NCBI GenBank assembly: GCA_023434145.1
Contig: JAEYTI010000257.1
Location: 1 to 34,846 of the forward strand
Direction of reading: 5' to 3'
Length of the DNA stretch: 34,846 bases
From: Chloroflexota bacterium
GTDB lineage: Bacteria > Chloroflexota > Anaerolineae > Anaerolineales > Anaerolineaceae
Part shown: piece by piece, positions 8,742 through 17,729 of the stretch
How the letters are laid out: the number at the start of each line of letters is the position of its first letter
How positions within the stretch are numbered: position 1 is the stretch's first letter
Program-made: the position numbers and the translations under genes
Notes under the pieces: model-generated
Told to the model about the DNA's origin: nothing
Database searches by the model: none
Seen by the model: the letters and a program-made list of their open reading frames with translations, nothing else

Positions 8742-9476
8742 ATGCGCAACCTTTGGGTAATCGCCAAACGCGAATACAATCACTTCTTCATCAGCCCAAT
8801 CGCCTATCTGGTGGCGCTGACCATCCTGCTGTTCCTGGGGATACGCTTCTTCATTATTATCCAGGTCGCCGCAATGCAGCAGTATGCGCCGAACGTGGCC
8901 GATGTTGTTGGCCCACTGTTCATGCTGCTGATCTTTACCGTGCCCGCCATTTCCATGCGCTCTCTTTCAGAAGAAGCCAGAAACGGCACGCTCGAGCTGC
9001 TGCTCACCGCCCCGGTGCGCGATTGGGAAGTGGTCGTTGGCAAGTGGCTGGGCGGGTTCTTGTTCCTGCTCACCATCATCCTGGTGACGTGGTTCTTCCC
9101 CATCATCCTCAACACAATCATCGACCCAGGCATTGATCAAGGCCTGATGGTCGCGTTCTACCTGGGCATTACACTGGTTGCCGCGGCCTTTATCGCCATC
9201 GGCGTGATGGCCTCATCCTTCTTCAGCAACCAGATCGCCGCGCTGTTTGCCACACTGGGCCTATTGTTCGTGCTGCTGCTGATTGGCGACGGCTCGCAAA
9301 TTATGGGTGCGGCGGGCAGCAACAGCCTGCTGGCATACCTCGATATCGACAACCACTTCTATAACTCCTTTATGCGCGGCATCATCGAACTAAAAGATGT
9401 GGTTTACTACCTGAGCGTGACGGCCCTCTCGCTGTTTATCGGCTCCGCGATGGTGGAAATGCGGAGGTGGCGCTAA
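8742..9476 (+). CDS. ABC-2 type permease, GldF-like
   Basis: A 244-residue inner-membrane permease with about six hydrophobic spans, starting MRNLWVIAKREYNHFFISPIAYL as ABC-2 permeases of this kind do (cytoplasmic amphipathic N-terminus, then the first span). The cytoplasmic motif S-EEARNGTLELLLTAPV is diagnostic of the family. GGAAGG precedes ATG 8742. The stop codon overlaps the next start (TAATG), indicating translational coupling to the GldG-like gene. Confidence 0.9.
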   Translation: MRNLWVIAKREYNHFFISPIAYLVALTILLFLGIRFFIIIQVAAMQQYAPNVADVVGPLFMLLIFTVPAISMRSLSEEARNGTLELLLTAPVRDWEVVVGKWLGGFLFLLTIILVTWFFPIILNTIIDPGIDQGLMVAFYLGITLVAAAFIAIGVMASSFFSNQIAALFATLGLLFVLLLIGDGSQIMGAAGSNSLLAYLDIDNHFYNSFMRGIIELKDVVYYLSVTALSLFIGSAMVEMRRWR

Positions 9477-11023
9477 TGTTCAACCAGAAATTCCGCCGTT
9501 TTGCTCCTATTGGGCTGATTCTTTCTGGCCTGGCTGTACTGGTTTCCGCCGGGCTGTACATTGTCTACCGCCGTTTCGATCTGCCCCTGCAGATCAGCCT
9601 GGGCGCGATTGTGCTGGGGCTGGCGCTGTACGTGCTGCTCGACCCGCAGGGCGCTCGCCAGGCGCTCACCGGGCGACAGGCGCGGCATGGCAGCAACGCC
9701 CTGCTGATGACCATTGCTTTTGTCGGCATCCTGGTAGTGATCAACTATCTCGCCAACCAATACTCGCGCCGCTGGGATTTAACCGAAGACCAGGCCAACA
9801 GCCTGGCCCCGGAAACGGTGCAAGTGCTCGAAAGTCTCCAGTCGCCGGTACAGGCCGAAGCGTTTTTCTCTAGCCGCCGCCCCGTCGCTACGGCGCAGGA
9901 CGTGCTGGAAAAATATAAAACCAGCAGCAACGGCAAGTTCGATTATGAGCTGGTAGACCCCGAGATCAACCCTGTGCGCGCGCAAGAGGCAGGCATCAGC
10001 GGCGACGGCGTGATTGTGCTCAATATGGAAGGCCGTTCTGAGCTGATCACCTTCCCCGCGGAAGAGGAGATCACCGGCGCGCTGGTGCGTCTGGCAAACC
10101 CAGGCGAGCGGGCGGTATATTTCATCACCGGGCATGGTGAATACACGTTGAGCGGCACGGATGAAAACAACTACGCCAGCGCGGTGAGCCTGCTGGAAGC
10201 CAAGAACTACAAGGTGGAAGAGCTGAACCTGCTGGCTGCAAACGCTGTACCCGAAGATGCGCTGGCACTGATCGTAGCCGGGCCAACCAAACCTCTCTCG
10301 CAGAAAGAAGTGGACCTGATCGAATCCTACATGGAGGCCGGCGGCTCGCTGGTCTACCTGGCAGAGCCGCGCGTCACCACGCAATTTGGCGAGGAAACCG
10401 ATCCGCTGGCCCTGTACTTGCTCGAGAAATGGGGTGTTATTTTTGGCGACGACCTGGTGATCGATATGTCTTCCAGCCAGCCGGTAGTGGTGATCGGCAG
10501 CCGGTTTGGCGACCATGCCGTTACGCGCAAACTGCAAACCTTCAATCTGATCCTGCCCACCGCGCGCAGCATCCGCGCGGATGCAACCCCGCCCGAGATT
10601 CGGCTGACCGAGCTCACCTACACCTCCGAGCAATCCTGGGGTGAGACAGATATCGCTAGCATCGAGAGTGGCAACGTATCTCCAGACCCGAATATGGAAG
10701 TAATGGGCCCGGTAGCGCTGGCAGTCTCCGGTGAGAATTCGATTACTGGCGGGCGCGTAATCGTCATCGGCGACTCAGATTTTGCCAGCAGCCAGGCATT
10801 CAGTCAGCTCGGCAACGGTGACTTCTTCATTAATAGCATCGATTGGGCCGCGGAGCAGGAGAACCTGCTCAACCTCACGCCCAAATCACCCACAACACGC
10901 ATGCTCAATACCCAGAGCCAGGCAAACCTGGGCCTGATCCTGTTGACCTCCGTGTTCTTGCTGCCGGGTATTGTCATCTTCACCGGCGTATCGGCATGGC
11001 TTCAGCGGCGGAGAAAAGGCTAG
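9476..11023 (+). CDS. GldG-like ABC transporter auxiliary protein
   Basis: A 515-residue membrane protein with two N-terminal spans, a large extracytoplasmic part and a final C-terminal span ending in the basic tail QRRRKG. The motif VYFITGHGEYTLSG and the following LAANAVPEDALALIVAGP fit the ABC-type auxiliary domain (GldG). ATG 9476 overlaps the permease stop and has GGAGG eight bases upstream; a GTG nine bases earlier is less likely. It probably forms one complex with the ATPase and permease. The exported substrate cannot be told. Confidence 0.85.
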   Translation: MFNQKFRRFAPIGLILSGLAVLVSAGLYIVYRRFDLPLQISLGAIVLGLALYVLLDPQGARQALTGRQARHGSNALLMTIAFVGILVVINYLANQYSRRWDLTEDQANSLAPETVQVLESLQSPVQAEAFFSSRRPVATAQDVLEKYKTSSNGKFDYELVDPEINPVRAQEAGISGDGVIVLNMEGRSELITFPAEEEITGALVRLANPGERAVYFITGHGEYTLSGTDENNYASAVSLLEAKNYKVEELNLLAANAVPEDALALIVAGPTKPLSQKEVDLIESYMEAGGSLVYLAEPRVTTQFGEETDPLALYLLEKWGVIFGDDLVIDMSSSQPVVVIGSRFGDHAVTRKLQTFNLILPTARSIRADATPPEIRLTELTYTSEQSWGETDIASIESGNVSPDPNMEVMGPVALAVSGENSITGGRVIVIGDSDFASSQAFSQLGNGDFFINSIDWAAEQENLLNLTPKSPTTRMLNTQSQANLGLILLTSVFLLPGIVIFTGVSAWLQRRRKG

Positions 11024-11027
11024 CCCA

Positions 11028-11612
11028 ATGATCCGCAAACAAACCTGGATCCTCCTGGTGGTGTTTATTGCACTACTTGGGGCAATGTTCTACCTTCAGC
11101 AGAACCCGCTGCCCGACCCGGCGGAGGCGACGCCGAGCGTCACCGCGCAGCCGCCCATGCTGCCTGGCTGGAAACCTGAAGATATCACGCAGATAACGAT
11201 CCAGCAGGGGCAGAACGAAGCTGTTACCATCGCCAGAGAAGCCGAGGGCGGCTGGATGATGGAACCGGGTGCAAAGCCGGTTGAACCGGGCCGGGTCGAG
11301 CAGCTTCGCGCGCAGATCACCGATTTGCGCGTGATAGCGGTGCTCCAGCCGGGATTCGATGCTGCCGCTACCGGGTTGAACCAGCCCGCTATGACTCTGG
11401 CACTCTGGAACATAAAGGGGCAGGAGAGCGTTTTAAAGATAGGCGGTCAAACGCCTATTGAGACAGGATACTACATTCAGGTGGGCGAAAATGCCCCCGT
11501 TGTTGTAAGCAAGTTCGCGGTGGATGCCCTGCTGGACTACGCCCAGCCCCAAACCCTGGCGCCCGAAACCCCAACCCCTGCTTCCACAGGAGGGGCAACA
11601 CCCGCGCCATAA
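11028..11612 (+). CDS. DUF4340-type membrane-anchored protein
   Basis: A 194-residue protein with one N-terminal span (about residues 6-22) and an extracytoplasmic domain containing MLPGWKPEDITQITI and GGWMMEPGAKPVEPGRVEQL, as in DUF4340 proteins that accompany GldG. The C-terminus is a low-complexity Thr/Pro/Ala tail. ATG 11028 lies five bases after the GldG stop with GGAGAAAAGG upstream; longer versions of the frame overlap the previous gene. Last gene of the ABC operon. Confidence 0.75.
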   Translation: MIRKQTWILLVVFIALLGAMFYLQQNPLPDPAEATPSVTAQPPMLPGWKPEDITQITIQQGQNEAVTIAREAEGGWMMEPGAKPVEPGRVEQLRAQITDLRVIAVLQPGFDAAATGLNQPAMTLALWNIKGQESVLKIGGQTPIETGYYIQVGENAPVVVSKFAVDALLDYAQPQTLAPETPTPASTGGATPAP

Positions 11613-11658
11613 TCCGATGTAACCGCGAAAAATCACCCAAATCATCGCGATTTGTGTG

Positions 11659-11723
11659 AATCGTAACGATTTCAATGCAGTATAGGCTTAGGTATTGATT
11701 TTCACCTTAAAAAAGTGTATTCT
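11659..11723 (+). promoter_or_regulatory. Candidate promoter and palindrome upstream of the sigma factor gene
   Basis: TTGATT (11695-11700), a 17-base spacer and TATTCT (11718-11723) make a plausible sigma70 promoter with a leader of about 100 bases. Just upstream is a perfect 6+1+6 palindrome, AATCGTAACGATT (11659-11671), which could be an operator. I saw no terminator between the ABC operon and this point, so read-through is possible. Confidence 0.4.
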
Positions 11724-11826
11724 GAAATGACGATTATTTCTCGCCGCATGTCTTTGCACGTAGCAATAACGGTAGAAGTGTGGTGTGTGAATTTCATCTC
11801 GCATGAGGTGCTAGAAGGCTGGAACT

Positions 11827-13047
11827 ATGGATGATGTGTTGATTAATGTTGTAGATGAGGATGAGGAATATCCTGCGATTGCGCGGCTGATCGAACTTGG
11901 CCGGCAGAAGACTTACGTTACCATTGACGACATCCTGCATTTTTTCCCCGATGCGGAGCAGGATGTTGAGCAGTTGGAAGAAGCTTTTGCCGCGCTGATC
12001 AGCGCTGGCATCCCGTACGTTGAAGATGAAGCGGTCGAAGAGCCTTCCGAGGACGAACTGGAAATCGCCCGCGAACACAACGAAGAGGAAGAGAACGAGC
12101 GCAATGCGCGGCTCTCGTTGGACGATCTGGCGAACATCGATACGGACGATACGATCGGCTTGTATTTAAAGGAAGTGAGCCGAGTTCCGCTGCTAACCGC
12201 TGAGGAAGAAGTTGAACTTGCCCAGCGGATTGAGCGCGGCCGCATGGCGCGCGAAGAACTGGCACGCGGCAACGTGAATATGCGCCGCCGCCACGAACTG
12301 CGCCGCCTGATTGAAGACGGCTGGAATGCCCGCGAGCATCTCATTACCGCCAACTCCCGCCTGGTGATCAGCGTTGCCAAGAAGTACATGGGGCGCGGCG
12401 TGCCCTTCCTCGATTTGATCCAGGAAGGCAATATCGGTTTGATCCGCGCCACCAAGAAGTTCGACTACCGCCGCGGTCATAAGTTCAGCACCTACGCCAC
12501 CTGGTGGATTCGCCAGGCCGTAACCCGCGCGATTGCCGACCAGGGCCGCACGATCCGCGTCCCTGTGCACATGGGCGATCAGATCAACAAACTGCTGCGC
12601 GTGCAGCACCAGCTCACCCAACGCCTGGGGCGCGAGCCCAGCGTTGAAGAGCTTGCTGAGGCGCTGGATGTTCCACCGAAGAAGGTTGAGAACATGATCC
12701 AGGTTGCCCGCCGCCCGCTCTCGCTCGAAACCCCCACGGATGACGAGGAAGATTCGGTGCTGGGCGATTTCATCGAGGACGATGAAGCTCCGCCGCCCGA
12801 CGAAACTGCCACGTACAACCTGCTGCGCGAGCATCTGGAAGAAGTGCTGAATACCCTGCCCCCCCGCGAGGTTCGCATTTTGCAGCTTCGCTACGGTTTG
12901 CTGGATGGCCAGGCATACACGCTCGAGGAAGTTGGCCGCAAGATGGGCGTAACCCGCGAGCGCGTGCGACAGATTGAAGCCCAAGCGCTCAGCCGCCTGC
13001 GACACCCCTCGATCCGCCGCAAGCTGCGCGATTACCTGGGTGACTAG
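11827..13047 (+). CDS. sigA: RNA polymerase primary sigma factor (sigma-70)
   Basis: A 406-residue group 1 sigma factor. A short region 1.1 covers residues 15-62 and is followed by an acidic linker. Region 1.2 is at about 108-140 (DTIGLYLKEVSRVPLLTAEEE). Region 2 is at 170-240, with LVISVAKKYMGRGVPFLDLI and the -10-recognition helix HKFSTYATWWIRQAVTRAI. Region 3 is at 245-320 and region 4 at 330-400, with the -35 helix-turn-helix TLEEVGRKMGVTRERVRQIE. The presence of region 1.1 and the invariant region 2 and 4 motifs argue for the housekeeping factor rather than an alternative one. Other Chloroflexota carry several close paralogues, so primary status is likely but not proved. Confidence 0.92.
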   Translation: MDDVLINVVDEDEEYPAIARLIELGRQKTYVTIDDILHFFPDAEQDVEQLEEAFAALISAGIPYVEDEAVEEPSEDELEIAREHNEEEENERNARLSLDDLANIDTDDTIGLYLKEVSRVPLLTAEEEVELAQRIERGRMAREELARGNVNMRRRHELRRLIEDGWNAREHLITANSRLVISVAKKYMGRGVPFLDLIQEGNIGLIRATKKFDYRRGHKFSTYATWWIRQAVTRAIADQGRTIRVPVHMGDQINKLLRVQHQLTQRLGREPSVEELAEALDVPPKKVENMIQVARRPLSLETPTDDEEDSVLGDFIEDDEAPPPDETATYNLLREHLEEVLNTLPPREVRILQLRYGLLDGQAYTLEEVGRKMGVTRERVRQIEAQALSRLRHPSIRRKLRDYLGD

Positions 13048-13050
13048 CCT

Positions 13051-13115
13051 AATATTGATCGATTAACAATATTGCCAGGTACTGTGGGCACGGCCCCGGT
13101 ACCTGGCAATTTGTT
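13051..13115 (+). terminator. Stem-loops after the sigma factor gene, likely terminator
   Basis: AATATTG/CAATATT (13051-13072) is followed by an overlapping perfect 12-bp stem, ATTGCCAGGTAC at 13071-13082 with GTACCTGGCAAT at 13099-13110, 16-base loop, then TTGTT. The overlap means only one of the two can form at once. The T tail is weak. Confidence 0.55.
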
Positions 13116-13136
13116 AAGAACCTACTACTCTTCTAC

Positions 13137-13165
13137 TTGCGCAATAACCCAGAATGTTGCATACT
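13137..13165 (+). promoter_or_regulatory. Candidate promoter of the PDWL-repeat protein gene
   Basis: TTGCGC (13137-13142), 17-base spacer, CATACT (13160-13165), about 110 bases before the gene and just after the sigma factor terminator. Confidence 0.4.
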
Positions 13166-13277
13166 TAAGATCTATCCACAAATAAATTGTTCCACGTGTT
13201 GGTTGGTCAAACTCAGCCGCACCCAACAAACGCAAAACAAGAACTGGATAGGTCTTAATCCGCGGAGGTCCTGATTT

Positions 13278-16200
13278 ATGGCGAAAATTCCATTGCGGGC
13301 GTATGTGCAGGAAATTGAAAATCTAATTGAACGGGGTGAAATAGATCCAGCAATCGCCCACGCCAAGAATATCTTAAAAACCTATCCCAAGAGCATCGAC
13401 ACCTACCGGATTCTTGGGAAGGCATATCTGGAGAGCCAGCGCTATACCCAGGCCCTCGATATTCTCCAGCGCGTTTTGTCTGTCATCCCCGATGATTTCA
13501 TCTCGCAGATCGGCATGAGCATCATCCGCGAAGATGAGGGCAACCTGGATCAATCTATCTGGCACATGGAGCGCGCCTACGAGGTGCAGCCATTCAACCC
13601 CGCCGTGCAAGATGAGCTCCGCCGCCTGTACGGCCGGCGTGACGGCGTGCAGCCGCCCAAGATTCGCCTTACGCGCGGCGCGCTGGTGCGCATGTACGCT
13701 CGCGGCGAGCTTTACCCGCAGGCCATCGCCGAAACACTCGCCGCCCTGGCAGAGGACCCCAACCGCACCGACCTGGAAGTGCTGCTCGCCCGGCTGTACT
13801 ACCTCTCCAACCAGAAAATTGAAGCAATTGAAGCTTGCTCGCGCCTGCTCAAACAGATCCCCTACTGCAAAGAAGCCATCGAAATATTGACCCGCGTGCT
13901 GCCGGAAACCAACCGCGCCAGCGATGCGCCGTATTATCTTCAACGCCTTTACACGCTGGACCCCTACGCGGCATTCATTTCGCCCAATGCGCAGACCAGC
14001 GACCAGGTGCCAGAACAAGCCGTAATGGTCGAACAGTTCAACCTGGATATGTCGATGGCGGAGATGCAAACGCCCGAATGGACACAGAATGTTGGCATTC
14101 AGTGGGAAGAGACCGAGGCAGAGGATCTGCCTGATTGGCTGAACACACTCAAACCTGGCCAGGATACCGCCACGAGTACGGGCGCGACCACGTTTACCAT
14201 GGATGAGCCTTCAACGCCGGCAGAAGAGCCGGAATCGACGCTCGAGCAGCCGGCGCAGCCCGCTGGTGAGCTGATGCCAGACTTCCTCAAGGATGCCGGC
14301 TGGACGCAAACCGACCGCCGCGCCGATGACATTATGAAAGAAAGCCTTATGCAGGAATCGGGGGAAGAAGAGGCAGCAGCCCCTGCCGAGATCCCCGATT
14401 GGCTGCAAAGCATCGCCCCACAGGCCGGTTCGGGCGCGCAGGAGGAAGATGAGCGCACCGATTGGCTCGACTCGATCCTCCCCTCCGACGCTGCGGATAA
14501 CGGCAAAGCAGTGCCAGCCGCGCAGGTGGATGAACCTATTATGGTGGACGGGCTGGACGATGACATTACGGCGGCTGATTTGCCTGACTGGCTTTCGACC
14601 ATGGATCAAGATACGGAAAGCCCCGCACCAGCGGCACTTTCTTCTGATACACAAGATTGGTTGAGCGAGACAGCCCCCGCACAGGAAGAAACTACCCAGC
14701 CGCAAGCAGAACAATCGCTCGATTGGCTCTCTGGGATGGAGCAGCCCACCCAGCAAGAGGCCGGCGACAGTGATACGCCAGATTGGCTGGCTTCGCTGGC
14801 AACCCCGGCGGATGCGCAGGGCGAAGCGGTGGATGAGTCTGCTGCGCCTGCCGGCGATATGCCCGATTGGCTGAAAGGGCTCGAACAACAGCCGGACGAT
14901 GCGCAGCCGCTCAACCTTGGCGATGACACCTTTGCGATGCCCGAAGCAGCGGAGCAAGAAATGCCCGCTACGAGCCTACCTGCCGCGGAAGAAGCCGCCG
15001 GCGAAGTGCCCGGCGTGCCCGATTGGTTGCAGTCGCTCGGCACCGAAGATCAGCCCGCCGACGCTGCCCAGGAGTCGACCGCGTGGATGACCGCCTTCGA
15101 AGAAGGTGCTGAGCCGGAGGCCAAACCGATTGCGGATGAAACAAGTGAATCCGCTGCAGCGGATATCCCAGAATGGATGCAGGGCCTCGCCCCGACCGAA
15201 GACGAAAAGGCTGAAGCGGAATCCGTCTTATTTGAAACCCCAGCCGCTGAAACACTCGAAGCAGCTCCAGTAGAGGCAGCCCCTGTAGGCGACATGCCCG
15301 ATATGAACGACATGGATGCTACCATGGCGTGGCTGGAGACGCTGGCGGCAAAACAGGGCGCGGACGAGGCCACCCTCCTCATCAGCAATCCCGAGCAGCG
15401 CAGCGAAACCCCGCCCGATTGGCTGCAGGAAGCAGCCGCGGCACAGGAGATGCCGGCGGCACAGGAGCCGGATGCGGGTCAAGAGCAGCCAGCAGTTCCG
15501 GATATGCCAGCAGTGCAAGAACTGCCTGCGGCCGATCTTCCCGCCGATGGTGAGCCTAACCAGCCCGAAGCTGCAGGCACTACCCCGACGGATTTGCAGG
15601 ATTGGCTGGCAGGACTGGCGGCAGCCGAACAGGCCGAAACCGTATCCGCGGCTGAAGGTGTAGAAGAATTTATCCCAGGGCGCGAGCAGGAGACGGTAGA
15701 AACCGACCTGCCTTCAATCGAAGAACTCCCAGCCGCTGTAGGGACGGAGCAGGCTGCCCCAGAAGCAGAAACCGGCCAGCCGGATCTCTCCGACATGGAT
15801 GCAACGATGGCATGGCTCGAAGGGCTCGCTGCAAAGCAGGGCGCAGATGAAGCCACGCTCATCACCCCACCCGATCAACGCAGCGAAACACCTCCTGATT
15901 GGGTGCAGGAAGCGGCAGACGGACTGTCCGCGACAGATGAACTGCCTGCGACAGAAAGCCTCCCGGTAGATGCCGAAACCGGTGGCGCTACCGAAGCCAG
16001 TGCCACCGATGCGGTTGCAGCAGATTTGCCAGATTGGCTGCAGGAGCTTGAACAACCCGAAGCAAACCAGCCCGACGAGCAAACCGCCAGCACCGATACT
16101 GGCTTTGCCCGGATCTTCGATGCACCCGAGCAGGATGTAGAACCGGTAGTGATGGAACAGCCCGCCGAGGCCGTTTGGCCGGTCGACTCCTTCGCCGGTG

Positions 16201-17630
16201 ACCAGATGGCCCAGGAAGCGGCGGCGATGCCGATCGCAGCCGACACACAACCCGAGACTGTGGAAGCCCAGCCGGACGCGGCAGAAGTACCTCCTACGGC
16301 AGCGCCGAGTGAAATGCCCGATCTCTCTGATATGGATTCCGCGATGGCCTGGCTCGAATCGCTGGCGGCAAAGCAGGGCGCGGATGAAGGCACGCTCTTA
16401 ATCAGCAGCCCGGATCAGCGCAGCGAAACCCCTCCGGAATGGATTCAGAATCAGGCTGCAGAAGGCATGCCCGCCGAACCGGCGCACGTGGAAGCAGAGG
16501 CTGAACCGGGCCTAGAACCGGCTCTGAGCGAAGTCGAGACGCCCGAATGGCTCTCCGAGCTGGAGCAGCCCACTGCGGAAACGACTGCAGATGCAGCCGC
16601 CGATGCCGTGGCAGAAGCCGAGGTCGTTTGGCCGGTTGACTCCTTCGCGGGCGACGAGATCGCCCAGGAAGCGGTAACCCTGCCCGCTGATGAGCCAGAG
16701 GAAACAACCGCACCCATTATGGCAGAAGCGGCTACGATTACAGACACGGTAGAAGCGTCGATACCCGTGCCCGAACCCACCGCTGCCGAGATGCCCGATA
16801 TGAACGACATGGATGCGGCAATGGCCTGGCTGGAAGCGCTGGCTGCCAAGCAGGGCGCGGACGAGGCCACCCTTTTGATCACAGACCCCGAACAGCGAAG
16901 CGAAACCCCGCCCGAATGGATCAGCAAGCAAACGGGCGAGTTGAAGCTGCCCGAAGAACAAGCTGCACCCGAAGAAGCCCAGGCAGAGTCCTTGCCCGAT
17001 TGGCTGCGAGAATCAGAGGTCGAGGATGTAACGCTCTCGCCCGCCGAGAAGACTCAGCCGCTCGCCACTGCATCAGAAACACCAGTTAGCACCGAACCAT
17101 CCTCAATGACTGACGAAACTGCGGCCTGGCTGGAATCGCTCAATACTGGCGGGGAAGAACCTGCCACCGAACAGGTGGATGCGCCCCCCGAGCCTACAGA
17201 GAGCGGCAGTGAGTTTATGCCGCAGTGGCTGACCAGCCTGGAAGAAGAGAGCGAAACCGTAGGGTATGCCACTCTTGAGGACGAAACTACTACCGTGCCC
17301 GTTGACATCAGCTCGGCATGGATGCCAGAAGAGGCCGCGCCGGAGACATCCCTGCGACCGGCTGGCGAAGAGGCTCCCGCTCTGCTCTCTCTGCCCGATC
17401 TACAGGCAGCCTTGCGCCGTGGAGACCTCGACCGCGCGCTGAATGGCTATAGTCAGCTCATCCAGAGTGACCAGATGCTCGACGAGACGATCCACGATCT
17501 GCGCGACGCACTCTATCGCTACCCCGTCGACATTATGATCTGGCAGACTCTGGGAGATGCTTACTCTCGCAACAACCAGCTCCAGGAAGCTCTGGATGCC
17601 TATACGAAGGCAGAAGAACTACTACGATAA
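13278..17630 (+). CDS. Giant TPR protein with many PDWL motifs
   Basis: A 1450-residue, very acidic, Ala/Glu/Pro-rich protein with no signal peptide or membrane span, so probably cytoplasmic. TPR-like helical repeats form the N-terminus (about residues 5-230) and the last 80 residues. Between them lies a long, probably disordered region with about 18 copies of a short motif around D/E-W-L/M/I, most often x-PDWLxxL (e.g. LPDWLNTL, IPDWLQSI, VPDWLQSL), plus looser variants (MPQWLTSL, TAAWLESL). It also has four near-identical 44-45-residue units and two copies of WPVDSFAGD. GGAGG precedes ATG 13278. It sits between sigA and ndk on the same strand. Function unknown; TPR ends and repeated short motifs suggest a multivalent scaffold. 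I see no enzyme domain. Confidence 0.85.
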   Translation: MAKIPLRAYVQEIENLIERGEIDPAIAHAKNILKTYPKSIDTYRILGKAYLESQRYTQALDILQRVLSVIPDDFISQIGMSIIREDEGNLDQSIWHMERAYEVQPFNPAVQDELRRLYGRRDGVQPPKIRLTRGALVRMYARGELYPQAIAETLAALAEDPNRTDLEVLLARLYYLSNQKIEAIEACSRLLKQIPYCKEAIEILTRVLPETNRASDAPYYLQRLYTLDPYAAFISPNAQTSDQVPEQAVMVEQFNLDMSMAEMQTPEWTQNVGIQWEETEAEDLPDWLNTLKPGQDTATSTGATTFTMDEPSTPAEEPESTLEQPAQPAGELMPDFLKDAGWTQTDRRADDIMKESLMQESGEEEAAAPAEIPDWLQSIAPQAGSGAQEEDERTDWLDSILPSDAADNGKAVPAAQVDEPIMVDGLDDDITAADLPDWLSTMDQDTESPAPAALSSDTQDWLSETAPAQEETTQPQAEQSLDWLSGMEQPTQQEAGDSDTPDWLASLATPADAQGEAVDESAAPAGDMPDWLKGLEQQPDDAQPLNLGDDTFAMPEAAEQEMPATSLPAAEEAAGEVPGVPDWLQSLGTEDQPADAAQESTAWMTAFEEGAEPEAKPIADETSESAAADIPEWMQGLAPTEDEKAEAESVLFETPAAETLEAAPVEAAPVGDMPDMNDMDATMAWLETLAAKQGADEATLLISNPEQRSETPPDWLQEAAAAQEMPAAQEPDAGQEQPAVPDMPAVQELPAADLPADGEPNQPEAAGTTPTDLQDWLAGLAAAEQAETVSAAEGVEEFIPGREQETVETDLPSIEELPAAVGTEQAAPEAETGQPDLSDMDATMAWLEGLAAKQGADEATLITPPDQRSETPPDWVQEAADGLSATDELPATESLPVDAETGGATEASATDAVAADLPDWLQELEQPEANQPDEQTASTDTGFARIFDAPEQDVEPVVMEQPAEAVWPVDSFAGDQMAQEAAAMPIAADTQPETVEAQPDAAEVPPTAAPSEMPDLSDMDSAMAWLESLAAKQGADEGTLLISSPDQRSETPPEWIQNQAAEGMPAEPAHVEAEAEPGLEPALSEVETPEWLSELEQPTAETTADAAADAVAEAEVVWPVDSFAGDEIAQEAVTLPADEPEETTAPIMAEAATITDTVEASIPVPEPTAAEMPDMNDMDAAMAWLEALAAKQGADEATLLITDPEQRSETPPEWISKQTGELKLPEEQAAPEEAQAESLPDWLRESEVEDVTLSPAEKTQPLATASETPVSTEPSSMTDETAAWLESLNTGGEEPATEQVDAPPEPTESGSEFMPQWLTSLEEESETVGYATLEDETTTVPVDISSAWMPEEAAPETSLRPAGEEAPALLSLPDLQAALRRGDLDRALNGYSQLIQSDQMLDETIHDLRDALYRYPVDIMIWQTLGDAYSRNNQLQEALDAYTKAEELLR
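15294..16925 (+). repeat. Four dispersed 44-45-residue repeats inside the PDWL protein gene
   Basis: Four units of about 135 bases lie at 15294-15428, 15777-15908, 16314-16448 and 16791-16925 (residues 673-717, 834-877, 1013-1057 and 1172-1216). Each has an Asp/Met-rich start, the helical core MAWLExLAAKQGADE and an ending QRSETPP followed by D/E-W. They are in frame and spaced about 480-540 bases apart, as expected for duplication of a larger unit. A second repeated segment, WPVDSFAGD followed by AQEA, lies near 16172 and 16625. Confidence 0.9.
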
Positions 17631-17654
17631 AGAAGATTCGGCTCTTCATGGTCG

Positions 17655-17687
17655 GGCGGCTGTTCGTCTCAATTACGCGCAGCCGCC
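17655..17687 (+). other. Stem-loop upstream of ndk
   Basis: GGCGGCTG (17655-17662) pairs perfectly with CAGCCGCC (17680-17687) over a 17-base loop, 43 bases before the ndk start. No T run follows, so it is either a leader structure or an end signal for the preceding gene. Confidence 0.35.
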
Positions 17688-17729
17688 TGCTGTTGAGCTG
17701 TTTACTAATCAAACCCAGGGAGGAAAACA

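Noticed and set aside
12193..13005. A 270-codon minus-strand frame inside the sigma factor gene
   Set aside because: Antisense shadow of a firmly identified gene, with no ribosome binding site or domain.
13171..13182. Near DnaA box CTATCCACA upstream of the PDWL gene
   Set aside because: One mismatch and isolated; no cluster or origin context.
14099..16961. Several Ser- and Ala-rich frames opposite the PDWL protein gene
   Set aside because: Their repeats mirror the sense-strand repeats, so they are shadows.
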